Part shown: positions 1 through 7,639 of the stretch, one piece after another
Layout of the letters: each line of letters begins with the position of its first letter
How positions within the stretch are numbered: position 1 is the first letter of the stretch
Source: Boseongicola sp. SB0662_bin_57
Lineage (GTDB): Bacteria > Pseudomonadota > Alphaproteobacteria > Rhodobacterales > Rhodobacteraceae
Direction: 5' to 3'
DNA length: 32,967 nucleotides
NCBI GenBank assembly: GCA_009839535.1
Contig: VXPN01000103.1
Location: forward strand, 1-32,967
The notes under the pieces: model-generated
Database searches by the model: none
What the model saw: the letters and a program-made list of their open reading frames with translations, nothing else
Told to the model about the DNA's origin: nothing
Position numbers and translations under genes: made by a program

Positions 1-448
1 CGAGGGCGGACGAAATCAAGCCACGGGCGAAACGTCGTGCTTTAATCGCTTACGTACAACGGGAAAGGGAACGATCCTGGCAAAAGCGCGGCAAACCGCC
101 GAAATCCCGCTCTCTCATGTCTCCGTCGACATGCTTGAATGTCCACGGACCGGAACGGTTGGATCATGTGCCCAGATTCGGAAGCGGCAAGCCTGCGCGA
201 CATGTTCGGGCCCCGAGATCGGACTCCTGCGATCATGGCCCTCGCGTGATCTCAATCACGCTGCCGCAGCGCCGGCGCCATCGCGAATGCACTGGAAGAA
301 CCGGAAAACGCGACGTTCGCGTGCAACGGTGCAACGGCCCATGGCAGGCTAGAATCGAGCAATTCGAACGTTGCCAACGAAAAGCGACCGCGTGGCCGAC
401 ACGTTGCTGGACCACGCCGTCCCCGTTCCGCGGTGCGTCCGAATGACA
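1..448. other. no recognisable gene
   Basis: This stretch lies downstream of the minus-strand export operon that ends at 449. Short open frames exist on both strands, but they overlap each other and are rich in Arg, Pro and Ser. They have no convincing ribosome binding site and resemble no family I know. I see no clear hairpin followed by a T run that could terminate the operon. Confidence 0.5.
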
Positions 449-1675
449 TCAGAAGAAGTGAATGAGGCGCAGCGTCGCCGATCGGGAGGGGCCCGCAAAG
501 ATCCCCGATCCGGCTGATGTTTCGCGACCGCCGAACTCTGAGCCATCGGCGCCAAACGGGCTGGAATAGTCGAAAGCCAGATCGGTGTTGTCGCCCAGCG
601 CGTAGTTGACGCTGACCGTGGCAAGCCTGCTGCCGTCGTTCAGGTTGAAGATCGCCCTGGGGCTGATCGAAAGATCGGCAGTCACCTGAATCTGACCCCC
701 GGGAGCCAGGAAGTCCTGCCCGCCGAAAAAGACCTGTCCGGCGGACATCCGTTTTGTCAGGCTTGCAGGCAGGGCGTCCGATGGCAACGAGGCATCCACG
801 CCGAAGCCGCTGCGAAAGTACTCCGCGAAATATGAGACGTTCCAATCCCCCAAAGTGCCGAAATTGGTGATGTTGAAAAGCCAGGACGGATGGGCTGTGC
901 CATCTGTCAGCCGCCAATGGACATACTCGGCGTTCCAGGACGCCCCGCCCAACGGACCGCTCAGGTTCAGCCCTGCCACACTGTCACCCCGGTCGCGGGC
1001 ATGGAAAAGCGCGCCGTCGAGGCTGCCTAGGGTGGTGCTGCCGCGGATTGCCAAGGTGCTTTGATCCAAGGAGACCGCCCCGCCGCGCGCCTCGGCACGC
1101 GGGACGGCAATGGTCTGGATGTCGGCACCATTGTCAAAAAGATATTGAGCGTAAAGCATGTCGACGCCGGGCTTGTAGCTGGTGTCGACCGCATCGGGCG
1201 AAAACGGGGCCACGATGTCGGAGGGGTGAAAGAACAGCCCGCTGCCCCATGTAATGGCTTGCCGTCCCGCCTTCAGGACCAGGTTTTCGCCGGCATAGGC
1301 GACCGAAGCACGGTCGATGACGCCGACAACTGCCTGATCCGGATCGTGCGACCAGTCGCCGCTCAAGTCCAGCAATGTCCGTGGCGGGCCTTCGGCAGGC
1401 ATCAACGCGGACGTCAAGGCAATCCGGCTGCCATGCGCAGCATTGAACTGTGCGTGAACCTCAAGGCGAAAAGGTCCCTCGAAACTGTCCCACATGAGAC
1501 GCGCGGCCGCATTCAACGCCCGGGTGTCCCGATTGCCCAGGTCAGCCTCCAGGCTTGTTGCATCCGCGCTGCTTGACGTCAGCCCGGCTTCGGTCCGCAC
1601 GCGAAACCCATCGGCCCAGACCGGCATTGCCATGATTGCGGCAATGAGAACCGCACTAGGCACTGCCGCGCGCAT
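449..1675 (-). CDS. outer-membrane beta-barrel protein of an ABC export operon
   Basis: This is a predicted outer-membrane protein of 408 residues. A cleavable signal peptide is clear (Arg-bearing start, hydrophobic stretch, cleavage near Val-Trp-Ala/Asp at about residue 17). The rest has no further membrane helix, alternates polar and aromatic residues, and ends in Ile-His-Phe-Phe, a terminal aromatic typical of BAM-assembled barrels. I cannot name a family with certainty; it resembles porin-like proteins encoded beside LolCDE/MacB-like exporters. The start at 1675 is preferred because GGAAGGA lies about nine bases upstream and it gives a basic signal-peptide start; an ATG at 1693 is the alternative. 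The gene overlaps the end of the ATPase gene, so the two are probably translationally coupled. As last gene of the operon it would provide the outer-membrane end of an export path. Confidence 0.75.
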   Translation of the reverse strand: MRAAVPSAVLIAAIMAMPVWADGFRVRTEAGLTSSSADATSLEADLGNRDTRALNAAARLMWDSFEGPFRLEVHAQFNAAHGSRIALTSALMPAEGPPRTLLDLSGDWSHDPDQAVVGVIDRASVAYAGENLVLKAGRQAITWGSGLFFHPSDIVAPFSPDAVDTSYKPGVDMLYAQYLFDNGADIQTIAVPRAEARGGAVSLDQSTLAIRGSTTLGSLDGALFHARDRGDSVAGLNLSGPLGGASWNAEYVHWRLTDGTAHPSWLFNITNFGTLGDWNVSYFAEYFRSGFGVDASLPSDALPASLTKRMSAGQVFFGGQDFLAPGGQIQVTADLSISPRAIFNLNDGSRLATVSVNYALGDNTDLAFDYSSPFGADGSEFGGRETSAGSGIFAGPSRSATLRLIHFF

Positions 1676-2348
1676 CGCTGTCGATCCTTCCATCCACCAT
1701 TTCGATGTGACGCATCGAGTGCTCCATCACCCTGACGTCGTGGGTTCCGATCAGAAAGGTTGTACCGTGCTCGCGGTTGAGGTTGCGCATCAGGTCGACA
1801 AGCTCAAGCGCATTCCTCGTATCGAGGTTGGCGGTGGGCTCGTCAGCCAGAACGATGCTTGGGCGGGACACAAGCGCGCGGGCGACGGCCACCCGTTGCT
1901 GTTGCCCGCCAGACATCTTGCCGGGACGGCGGTCTTCCATGCCGGCAAGCCCGACCTCCTTGAGCGCCTCCAGCGCGCGATTGCGACGCTCACCAGTGGA
2001 AACACCCTGCAACTGCAGCACGAACTCGATGTTCTCGCGCGCCGACAGGACAGGGATCAGGTTGTAGGACTGGAAGACAAAGCCGATCTTCGACAGCCTC
2101 AGTTCCGAGAGTCGGGACCGGGAAAGCCCGCCCAGCGGCTGCCCGTCGACGGACACCTCACCAGAAGTCGGTTCGTCAAGGGCGCCGATCATGTTAAGAA
2201 GCGTGGTCTTGCCCGACCCCGACGGCCCGGCAAGCGTCGCAATGTCGCCGGGCATGATGTCCAGATCGACGTCCCTGAGGGCGTGCACGGCCAGTTCGCC
2301 CTTTCCGAAGGTCTTGGACAGACCGCGGCAGGCAACGATCGGATCCAT
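1656..2348 (-). CDS. LolD/MacB-like ABC transporter ATP-binding protein
   Basis: Cytoplasmic ATPase of 230 residues that would drive the two FtsX-type permeases encoded upstream. All nucleotide-binding elements are present: Walker A GPSGSGKT at 41-48, Q-loop Gln93, signature SGGQQ at 146-150, Walker B IVLADE at 165-170 and H-loop His203. The sequence LADEPTANLD is typical of the LolD/MacB/FtsE group. The start at 2348 is chosen because AGGAGG lies at good distance upstream; the open frame extends further without another convincing site. The gene begins 13 bases after the stop of the second permease gene. Whether the cargo is lipoprotein, lipid or a small molecule cannot be told from the ATPase. 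Confidence 0.93.
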   Translation of the reverse strand: MDPIVACRGLSKTFGKGELAVHALRDVDLDIMPGDIATLAGPSGSGKTTLLNMIGALDEPTSGEVSVDGQPLGGLSRSRLSELRLSKIGFVFQSYNLIPVLSARENIEFVLQLQGVSTGERRNRALEALKEVGLAGMEDRRPGKMSGGQQQRVAVARALVSRPSIVLADEPTANLDTRNALELVDLMRNLNREHGTTFLIGTHDVRVMEHSMRHIEMVDGRIDSDARGSA

Positions 2349-2361
2349 GCCTTGCTCCCTC

Positions 2362-3591
2362 CTAGGTCTCGCGTCGCATGGCTTCAACCGGGCGGCATTT
2401 CGCGGCACGTCCCGCGGGCCAGAGCGCAACCAACATGCCAAGAAGCCAGATCAGTCCCGGGAACAGGATGAATGCGTCCGGTTCGTAATCCAGATAGATG
2501 ATCTCGCCGGTCTGAACCATCTCCATGGCCCGTGCGAAGGCCGAAAAGTCAATGCCGTCGCTGACCGACCAAATGGTCACCGCTGCCAGCACCATGCCCA
2601 AAAGCACCCCTACGCCGATCAGCAGTGCGTTTTCGATCGCAACCATCAACAGAACCCGGCCCGGTTTCATCCCAAGCGCGCGCAACAGCCCGAATTCCTG
2701 CGTGCGCTCGAAGACCGCCATCAGTTGGGTGTTGACGATGCCGATCGCCATCAGCGCAAAGACGATGCCGAGCCAGATCTGGATGAAGACGCCCATGTAG
2801 CTGTCCATCGAAGCCAGGAACAGGTTGAGGTCCTTCCAGCTGCGGACGTCAAGGGCGGGCGCGGCGTCGGCCAGCGCCGCAACAGCGTCCTCCAATGCCA
2901 TCTCCTCCTTCAGAACGAAGACGACCTGGGCAATCTCGCCCTCAAGGCCAAGAAACTTCTGCGACGCCGCGCGCCCGGTGAAGACGTAAAGGTCTTCAGT
3001 CGCCTTGTCGGCGTCGTAGATGCCAACCACGTCGAAGCTCTGTTCGGACATCGCGCCTTCGGCGTTCTGCGACATCAGGATCACGCGACGGCCGAGTCCG
3101 GTCTTCAGCCGCTCGACCATGTGCAGCCCCAAAACGACCGAGTCGTCATCGCCGCTGTTCAGATATCGACCTTCGGCGATCTTGCCGGGGATCGACGAAA
3201 TCCGGGCCTCGGCCATGGGGTCGACGCCGACAATTGTGGCCGGCAAGGTCTTGTACTCGCTTTGAACCACCCCAGGAACGACGACGCGGGTTGTCCAGTC
3301 AGCCACCGCAGGTGCATCGAGCGCTGAGGCAAGGTCCTGGTCCGGCGGATTCATCAGCGCCTCAACTGAAGGGTCGTCCATGTAACCTTCGGCATGGATC
3401 TGTCCTGACCCGAGAAGAAGTCGAAGTGTCGTTTCCTTCGAGCTTTCGGCCCAGGCAATCATGAATGCATTGAAGAACAGGATCGACCACAGCCCGATGG
3501 CCACGACAATCAGCGTGATGCCGGTGCGACGCGGGTTCCGCCACAGGTTGCGCCAGGCGAGCGGCAACATGGTCTTGAAGCCGTCGATCAT
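2362..3591 (-). CDS. FtsX/LolC-like ABC transporter permease (second)
   Basis: Inner-membrane permease of 409 residues. It starts with the cytoplasmic motif L-A-W-R-N-L-W-R-N-P-R-R typical of MacB/LolC-type subunits, then has one membrane helix at about 25-45, a large periplasmic domain, and three C-terminal helices. The helix after the periplasmic domain is followed by ERTQEFGLLRALGMKP, the conserved FtsX coupling region. ATG at 3591 overlaps the stop of the preceding permease gene in an ATGA, so the two are co-translated. Two different permease chains with one ATPase is the LolCDE pattern, not the homodimeric MacB pattern. The open frame reaches 3738, but that would overlap the neighbour deeply and has no support. 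Confidence 0.9.
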   Translation of the reverse strand: MIDGFKTMLPLAWRNLWRNPRRTGITLIVVAIGLWSILFFNAFMIAWAESSKETTLRLLLGSGQIHAEGYMDDPSVEALMNPPDQDLASALDAPAVADWTTRVVVPGVVQSEYKTLPATIVGVDPMAEARISSIPGKIAEGRYLNSGDDDSVVLGLHMVERLKTGLGRRVILMSQNAEGAMSEQSFDVVGIYDADKATEDLYVFTGRAASQKFLGLEGEIAQVVFVLKEEMALEDAVAALADAAPALDVRSWKDLNLFLASMDSYMGVFIQIWLGIVFALMAIGIVNTQLMAVFERTQEFGLLRALGMKPGRVLLMVAIENALLIGVGVLLGMVLAAVTIWSVSDGIDFSAFARAMEMVQTGEIIYLDYEPDAFILFPGLIWLLGMLVALWPAGRAAKCRPVEAMRRET

Positions 3592-4805
3592 GATGCCATC
3601 GCCTTCACCGGTTCCAGCCCCAAGGCGCGGCGATAAGGCACGATGCCCAGAACCGTGACGGAAAGAACTATCGCCAGTGGCCCGAACAACACGCGAAACG
3701 GTGTCATCGCCGGGTAGAACCGTGCCGGCATTCCCCATGATTCATAAATCTCGGACAATCCTTCAATGGCGATGCCAACCTGCTGCACCCAATAGGTCAG
3801 GGCCATGCCAAGCAGGATTCCCAGCCCGTTGCCGAAAAGCGAAAGAAAGATCATTTCCATCCAGACCATGCGACCGATCGAGCGGCGTTTCATCCCAATC
3901 GCCAGAAGCACCCCGAACTCGCGCGTGCGCTCCAGGACGGACATGTAGAGCGTGTTGAGGGTGATGAAGACGACGACAACCACCAGCGTGACATAGATCA
4001 GCACGGCGGTGATCATGTCGGCCGCGATGGCCTCCTCGACATCGGGACGCAGTTCGGCCCAGTTGAGATACACCACCCCATGCCGTGCGGCCACCGCCCG
4101 CAAATCGGGCTCGGCCCGCACCACGTCGGGCAGGTCCTCTCCGGCAACCGCAATGGCATGGGCACCGCCTGCCATCACAAAGGTCTCGGAAAACCGCGCA
4201 AGCGGCATCTGCGCGAAGGCGCGGTCAAGCTCGGGCACCTTGGACCTGAATATCCCGACCACCTCGAGAACGTCGACGGCCACCGAGCCATCGCGCCCCG
4301 AACCCAGCAGCGCGACGCGGTCGCCAAGGCCCAGCCGCAGATTGCGCGCCAATCCGTCGCCCAGCACGATCGCGTCGCGGTCTTCGGGCGTGAGGCTGCG
4401 GCCCTGCTCGACCAGACCGGACAATGTCGAAACATCCGGCTCAAGCGCCGGATCGATCCCGAGGATGGCGACAGCAAAGCTGCGCTCTCCGCTGGCCAAC
4501 AGCCCGAAACCGGTGCCGCGGGCCGTTGCCACCGTAACGCCGGAGATACGCTCAAGGTCGGCCAGGAGCGCTGCCGGGTCGGCAATGACCTTGTCCATCT
4601 CGGGGTCGTCCTTGTAGCCCTCGACCTGAAACTGGCCGAAGCCGTCGGCGATGCGCAGCATGCTGGACTTCATCGTGTCGTAGGCCGCGAGTTGAAGGGA
4701 CAGCATGAACACCAGAAGCATCGACGTGAACGCCATGCCGAGAACCGACAGCGAGGTTCGGATCGGTTGGCGCCAGATGTTTCGCCAGGCAAGCGCGGCT
4801 ATCAA
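3588..4805 (-). CDS. FtsX/LolE-like ABC transporter permease (first)
   Basis: Inner-membrane permease of 405 residues. The N-terminal motif A-L-A-W-R-N-I-W-R-Q-P matches the other permease. A first membrane helix follows at about 18-38, then a periplasmic domain of some 220 residues, then three helices near 265-290, 310-345 and 370-395. The coupling motif LERTREFGVLLAIGMKRRS is present. The start appears to be TTG at 4805, three bases after the stop of the LolA-like gene; there is no strong Shine-Dalgarno, so re-initiation from the upstream gene is likely. With the neighbouring permease it would form a heterodimer that extracts a substrate from the outer leaflet of the inner membrane. Confidence 0.9.
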   Translation of the reverse strand: MIAALAWRNIWRQPIRTSLSVLGMAFTSMLLVFMLSLQLAAYDTMKSSMLRIADGFGQFQVEGYKDDPEMDKVIADPAALLADLERISGVTVATARGTGFGLLASGERSFAVAILGIDPALEPDVSTLSGLVEQGRSLTPEDRDAIVLGDGLARNLRLGLGDRVALLGSGRDGSVAVDVLEVVGIFRSKVPELDRAFAQMPLARFSETFVMAGGAHAIAVAGEDLPDVVRAEPDLRAVAARHGVVYLNWAELRPDVEEAIAADMITAVLIYVTLVVVVVFITLNTLYMSVLERTREFGVLLAIGMKRRSIGRMVWMEMIFLSLFGNGLGILLGMALTYWVQQVGIAIEGLSEIYESWGMPARFYPAMTPFRVLFGPLAIVLSVTVLGIVPYRRALGLEPVKAMAS

Positions 4806-4808
4806 GGG

Positions 4809-5687
4809 TCAGTTCCGTGGATTTCGAAGGTTTGACTTGGTGAACAGGTATGCGGGAACGCGGATGTCAAACTCGGCCGATTCAGTGGTAATGCGCGTGA
4901 ACTGCCCGGGCTTGGCATCCGTCCGCATGGTCATCACGACAGGGTAAGGGCGTCCGCCGATCCTGTCGACGCGGTCGGTCGTCATGACCCTGACGCGTTT
5001 GCCGACCTGATCGTAATATTCGACCTCCATCAACACGCCGTCCGTGCGGATCGTCAGAACCTGTTTGCCCCAGACCACCGGAACACCCCGTTTCGGAACC
5101 GACTCAATCACATGCGCTCGGCCGCCAGTAACACTCACAATGCCTTTCAGCGTATGCGTGTAATCGTCGATCACCTTGTCCGAACGGGCCAGATCGTCAT
5201 AGGAAAAGTCCGACCCCATCCAGCTTCGCGACATGGCGCTGGCGGGCAGCTTGATGACCTGGTTGAGCTTTGGATTGAAGACATGGGTCGAATTGCCAAC
5301 CTGCAGGGTTGCATTGCCGGCGTCGCGGGCAGGCGCGGTGAAACGGACAAGCGCCTTCTTTTCGCCCTGGGTCCAGCTTTCCATCGTCAGGTTGCGCGTG
5401 CCCGAGCCGCGGTTGATCGTCATCGACGTCGTCACGTGGCTGCTGTCCGCACGCCAGTTGTCGAAAGTCGCCCGCAGGATCGACTTCGCGTCCTGAGCCG
5501 CGGCCATGTTCGCAACGAGAGCGCCAGCTGACAGCGCGACGGTCGTACCAAGCAGAATCGCAAGGACCGATCGCCGGAAGGGAGCCTGTGGCTTCGCGAG
5601 CCCGTTCGTGGTCTTGCACGATTTCCAAATCAGCAGTCGCACAACAATTGGAGATTTGGGCCGGGTGGCCAGGTTGTCAAGACGCAT
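4809..5687 (-). CDS. LolA-like outer-membrane lipoprotein-sorting protein
   Basis: Secreted periplasmic protein of the LolA-like sorting family often annotated 'outer membrane lipoprotein-sorting protein'. A hydrophobic signal segment ends at an Ala-Ala-Ala/Gln cleavage site, followed by SILRATFDNWRADSSH and the beta-rich core with FNPKLNQVIKLP and SWMGSDFSYDDLAR, which is characteristic of these proteins when encoded with FtsX-type exporters. It would act as soluble carrier between the ABC transporter and the barrel protein. The start is uncertain: ATG at 5687 gives a long N-terminal extension before the signal segment, GTG at 5642 would be shorter, and TTG at 5738 longer; none has a strong ribosome binding site. 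It is the first gene of the five-gene operon. Confidence 0.82.
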   Translation of the reverse strand: MRLDNLATRPKSPIVVRLLIWKSCKTTNGLAKPQAPFRRSVLAILLGTTVALSAGALVANMAAAQDAKSILRATFDNWRADSSHVTTSMTINRGSGTRNLTMESWTQGEKKALVRFTAPARDAGNATLQVGNSTHVFNPKLNQVIKLPASAMSRSWMGSDFSYDDLARSDKVIDDYTHTLKGIVSVTGGRAHVIESVPKRGVPVVWGKQVLTIRTDGVLMEVEYYDQVGKRVRVMTTDRVDRIGGRPYPVVMTMRTDAKPGQFTRITTESAEFDIRVPAYLFTKSNLRNPRN

Positions 5688-5819
5688 CTGGGCCGTGCGC
5701 ACCAGAATTGCCAGCCATCCGGCAATGCCCGTCAGCAACAGGTCGCATGTCCGCTGGAGTTAACGAGCCATCTGCCGGCCCATGGCGAGAACCTCCGCAC
5801 GACGCGGTTTTCGACCGTC

Positions 5820-6118
5820 CAGGAACAAGAATTTCGAGGATGAAGCGACCGCCTTACGCCCGGCGGAAGGCGGCATGTTCCTTGAACGCGTCGCAGCAGC
5901 CGTCGCCGGCGTTCCAGTTCATGTTGGCGAGGGCGAGATAGCGCTCGTCGTAGTCCGCGAGCGGCCGGTCGCTGGTGGCGAGGTTGACCCGGATGCGCTT
6001 GGCCAGCCTGCCCTCGTCGTAGTGGATGCAGGGGATCCCGCAGCGCTCCAGGAACAGCGCGATCGAGGTCGTGCCGCAGCGCTGCATGCCGATCTGGAAG
6101 ATGCGCGCGCCCGGCACC
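5820..6118 (-). pseudogene. sulfotransferase-family remnant
   Basis: The frame begins with ARIFQIGMQRCGTTSIALFL, which matches the 5'-phosphosulfate-binding loop region of PAPS-dependent sulfotransferases (G-x-x-R-C/S-G-T-T-S). It continues with a plausible N-terminal third, IPCIHYDEGRLAKRIRVNLA. A TAA stop at 5854 ends it, yet the same frame beyond the stop reads GGRFILEI, like the G-S-R-F-I-L strand that follows in real family members. The C-terminal half with the 3'-phosphate-binding Arg/Ser is absent. No usable start precedes it. I read it as a decayed, truncated gene. Confidence 0.6.
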
Positions 6119-6167
6119 GACCGCTGGAGTGCTCTCGTTGCCCAAGACCGCTCCGGTCCGCCCCCTC

Positions 6168-6371
6168 TCACCAGCTGGTGCTGAGCCGCAGCCCGATGCT
6201 GTGGGCGGGGCCCGTGTCGCCGTCCGCCTCGCGGCGGCTGGCCTCGACCGAGAGCCGGAACGGCAGCGCGTGTTCGAACAGCACGCTCGATCCGTCAGTG
6301 AGGTCCCAACCTGCGTCCGCGAGCAGCGCTTCGATCCTGACCCGTGCAAAGGCCTCCGTCGTGGCGCTCAT
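6168..6371 (-). pseudogene. type I restriction HsdR N-terminal remnant
   Basis: The 67-codon frame starts MSATTEAFARVRIEALLADA and continues GWDLTDGSSVLFEH. This matches the first 35 or so residues of type I restriction R subunits and related DEAD-box helicases (A-R-x-R-I-D-x-L-L-x-x-A-G-W-x-L-x-D-G). After that point the sequence stops resembling HsdR, and the frame ends after 67 codons where about 800-1000 would be expected. The ATG overlaps the stop of the fitB remnant as ATGA. Adjacent to the sulfotransferase scrap, it looks like a deletion junction. Confidence 0.55.
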
Positions 6372-6793
6372 GCGGCCGTCCACGAATTGACGGTCTCGAT
6401 TCCGGTGCCTTCGAAGTCCCTGACGTTGCGCGTGCCACAGTCGTTCCGTGCGCGCAAGCAATCGCGGCGATCTGACCATCTCCTGACGGGGACAATGCGA
6501 ACGATGGAACAGAGCCTGGCCGCAATGCAAGCAAGTTCCCGGCCAGCGTCGCTGTCGAAGGGAAGCACGCGATCCTCGAATGCGTTGCGCAACAGGCTCG
6601 CAATGTCCGCGACCAGCGTTTCCCGGCACCGGTCCGCGGGCCAGATGGCCGCGCCATGGCGCAACTCCGCTTCACTGGCGGCAGAGAAAAACAAGGATTC
6701 CAAAGGCAGGCCTGCGGCCCGTCTCTCGACGGAGGGCTCCAGCTTCTTGCAGATCAACTCCGACACCACGTTGGCGTCGAGCAACACGTTCAC
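6368..6793 (-). pseudogene. fitB: FitB-like PIN-domain toxin, two frameshifts
   Basis: The sequence from GTG at 6793 reads MNVLLDANVVSELICKK, the PIN-domain start with the first acidic pair (Asp6, Glu12). Its end reads TRNVRDFEGTGIETVNSW, the hallmark FitB C-terminus. Between them the frame shifts twice. After IVRIVPV an extra base within a C run moves the reading to a frame with SGDGQIAAIACAHGTTVA, the helix carrying the third acidic residue; a one-base loss just before the TRNVRDFEG segment restores the first frame. The encoded protein would lack the central active-site helix, so the ribonuclease is probably inactive. A FitA-like antitoxin remnant lies immediately upstream. Confidence 0.75.
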
Positions 6794-6807
6794 GGCCACC
6801 TGCCTGT

Positions 6808-7049
6808 TCAATCGAAGGACGAAGGCTCGCGTCCTGGTTCGCGCGCGGGCAATTCCAGGTCCACCCCATTGTCCGGTCCGAAGTGCGAACGGATGATGCT
6901 CACGAGGCTCCGGGAACTCGGTCTTCGGCCAACCACATCCCGCAGGATCCACCGTGCCTTCTCTTCCATGGACCTGCCGCGGTCCGCCGCCCGCACCGGA
7001 GGCGAGTCTTCACGTCATCGTCCAGGTTGCGAATCGTTATACTTGCCAT
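6808..7049 (-). pseudogene. fitA: FitA-like ribbon-helix-helix antitoxin, frameshifted
   Basis: From ATG at 7049 (GCAGGA just upstream) the frame reads MASITIRNLDDDVKTRLR, the DNA-binding ribbon-helix-helix start of FitA antitoxins. The next conserved segment, RAADRGRSMEEKARWILRD, lies in another frame. Restoring one G in the run after CTCCG gives LRVRAADRG and a continuous antitoxin up to the stop at 6808. A single-base deletion is therefore enough to explain the break. The stop is 14 bases before the toxin start, the usual antitoxin-then-toxin order. Confidence 0.75.
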
Positions 7050-7639
7050 GTCCTGCCCCCGTTCTTTTCCAAGCAATCGGCTATCCGTTGATTGCGGTGC
7101 AATCATGCTGCCGAAGGGAGGGCACAAGGTCAATGAGGCCGTCGCCTGTGGAGACAAAATGGCCTGAGGCAGCGCCGAGCCCCGCGGCCCGGAATTCCCG
7201 GCACTGACCCAGGGGTGACCAAGATCAAGCACTGGCTCCGGAACACCGCCGTTCGCCCTGAGGCCCAGCTGCACGCTCGGGACCAGCGTCGCGGCAAGGC
7301 TGCTGGTCGACGAGCCCGACTCGGACACCGCGCGGGAACCGGTTGCGAGCGGACGGGAGCGGCACGCGCCGCGCCTGATGGCTTCCGAGGTTGCCGGCGC
7401 GGCGCAACGGGAGCCCGGGAGGTCCGGGTCGCCGACGATTCAGTGCGTGCCCTTGTCGATGCCAGTCCCGGCGCAGTCCCCCGTCACGACCTCCAGGCAC
7501 TCGGCCGCCCCTCTTCGCTTGCGTGGCATGCGGATCCCTCCTCCGGTTGCCTCGCTTCACTCGATCCAGGGAGGAACCAGGGCGAATCCTCGACATTCTG
7601 CACGCCTCACAGGATCTTTGTCGGCAAGACCCGATCCGG
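7050..7639. other. gene-free remnant DNA between fitA and the M24 gene
   Basis: I find no intact gene here. Overlapping Arg/Pro-rich frames cover both strands. On the minus strand from 7529 a frame reads VVTGDCAGTGIDKGTH, stops at 7440, and continues IVGDPDL and later SESGSSTSSLAATL. The spacing faintly recalls the N-terminus of IS110-type transposases, but the match is too weak to claim. No clear terminator hairpin is seen below the M24 stop at 7640. Confidence 0.4.

Noticed and set aside
252-917. 221-residue minus-strand frame overlapping the barrel-protein gene
   Set aside because: It lies in another frame of the clear beta-barrel coding sequence, has Arg/Gly/Pro-rich composition and no family resemblance; it is a shadow of the high-GC gene.
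1494-3327. Long plus-strand frames opposite the ATPase and permease genes
   Set aside because: They are antisense shadows of well-recognised ABC genes and carry no recognisable domain.
7230-7529. Possible IS110-type transposase N-terminus on the minus strand
   Set aside because: Only short similarities (GIDKGTH, then SESGSSTSSLAATL) with an internal stop at 7440; the diagnostic catalytic blocks are missing and the match could be chance in Arg/Ala-rich sequence.
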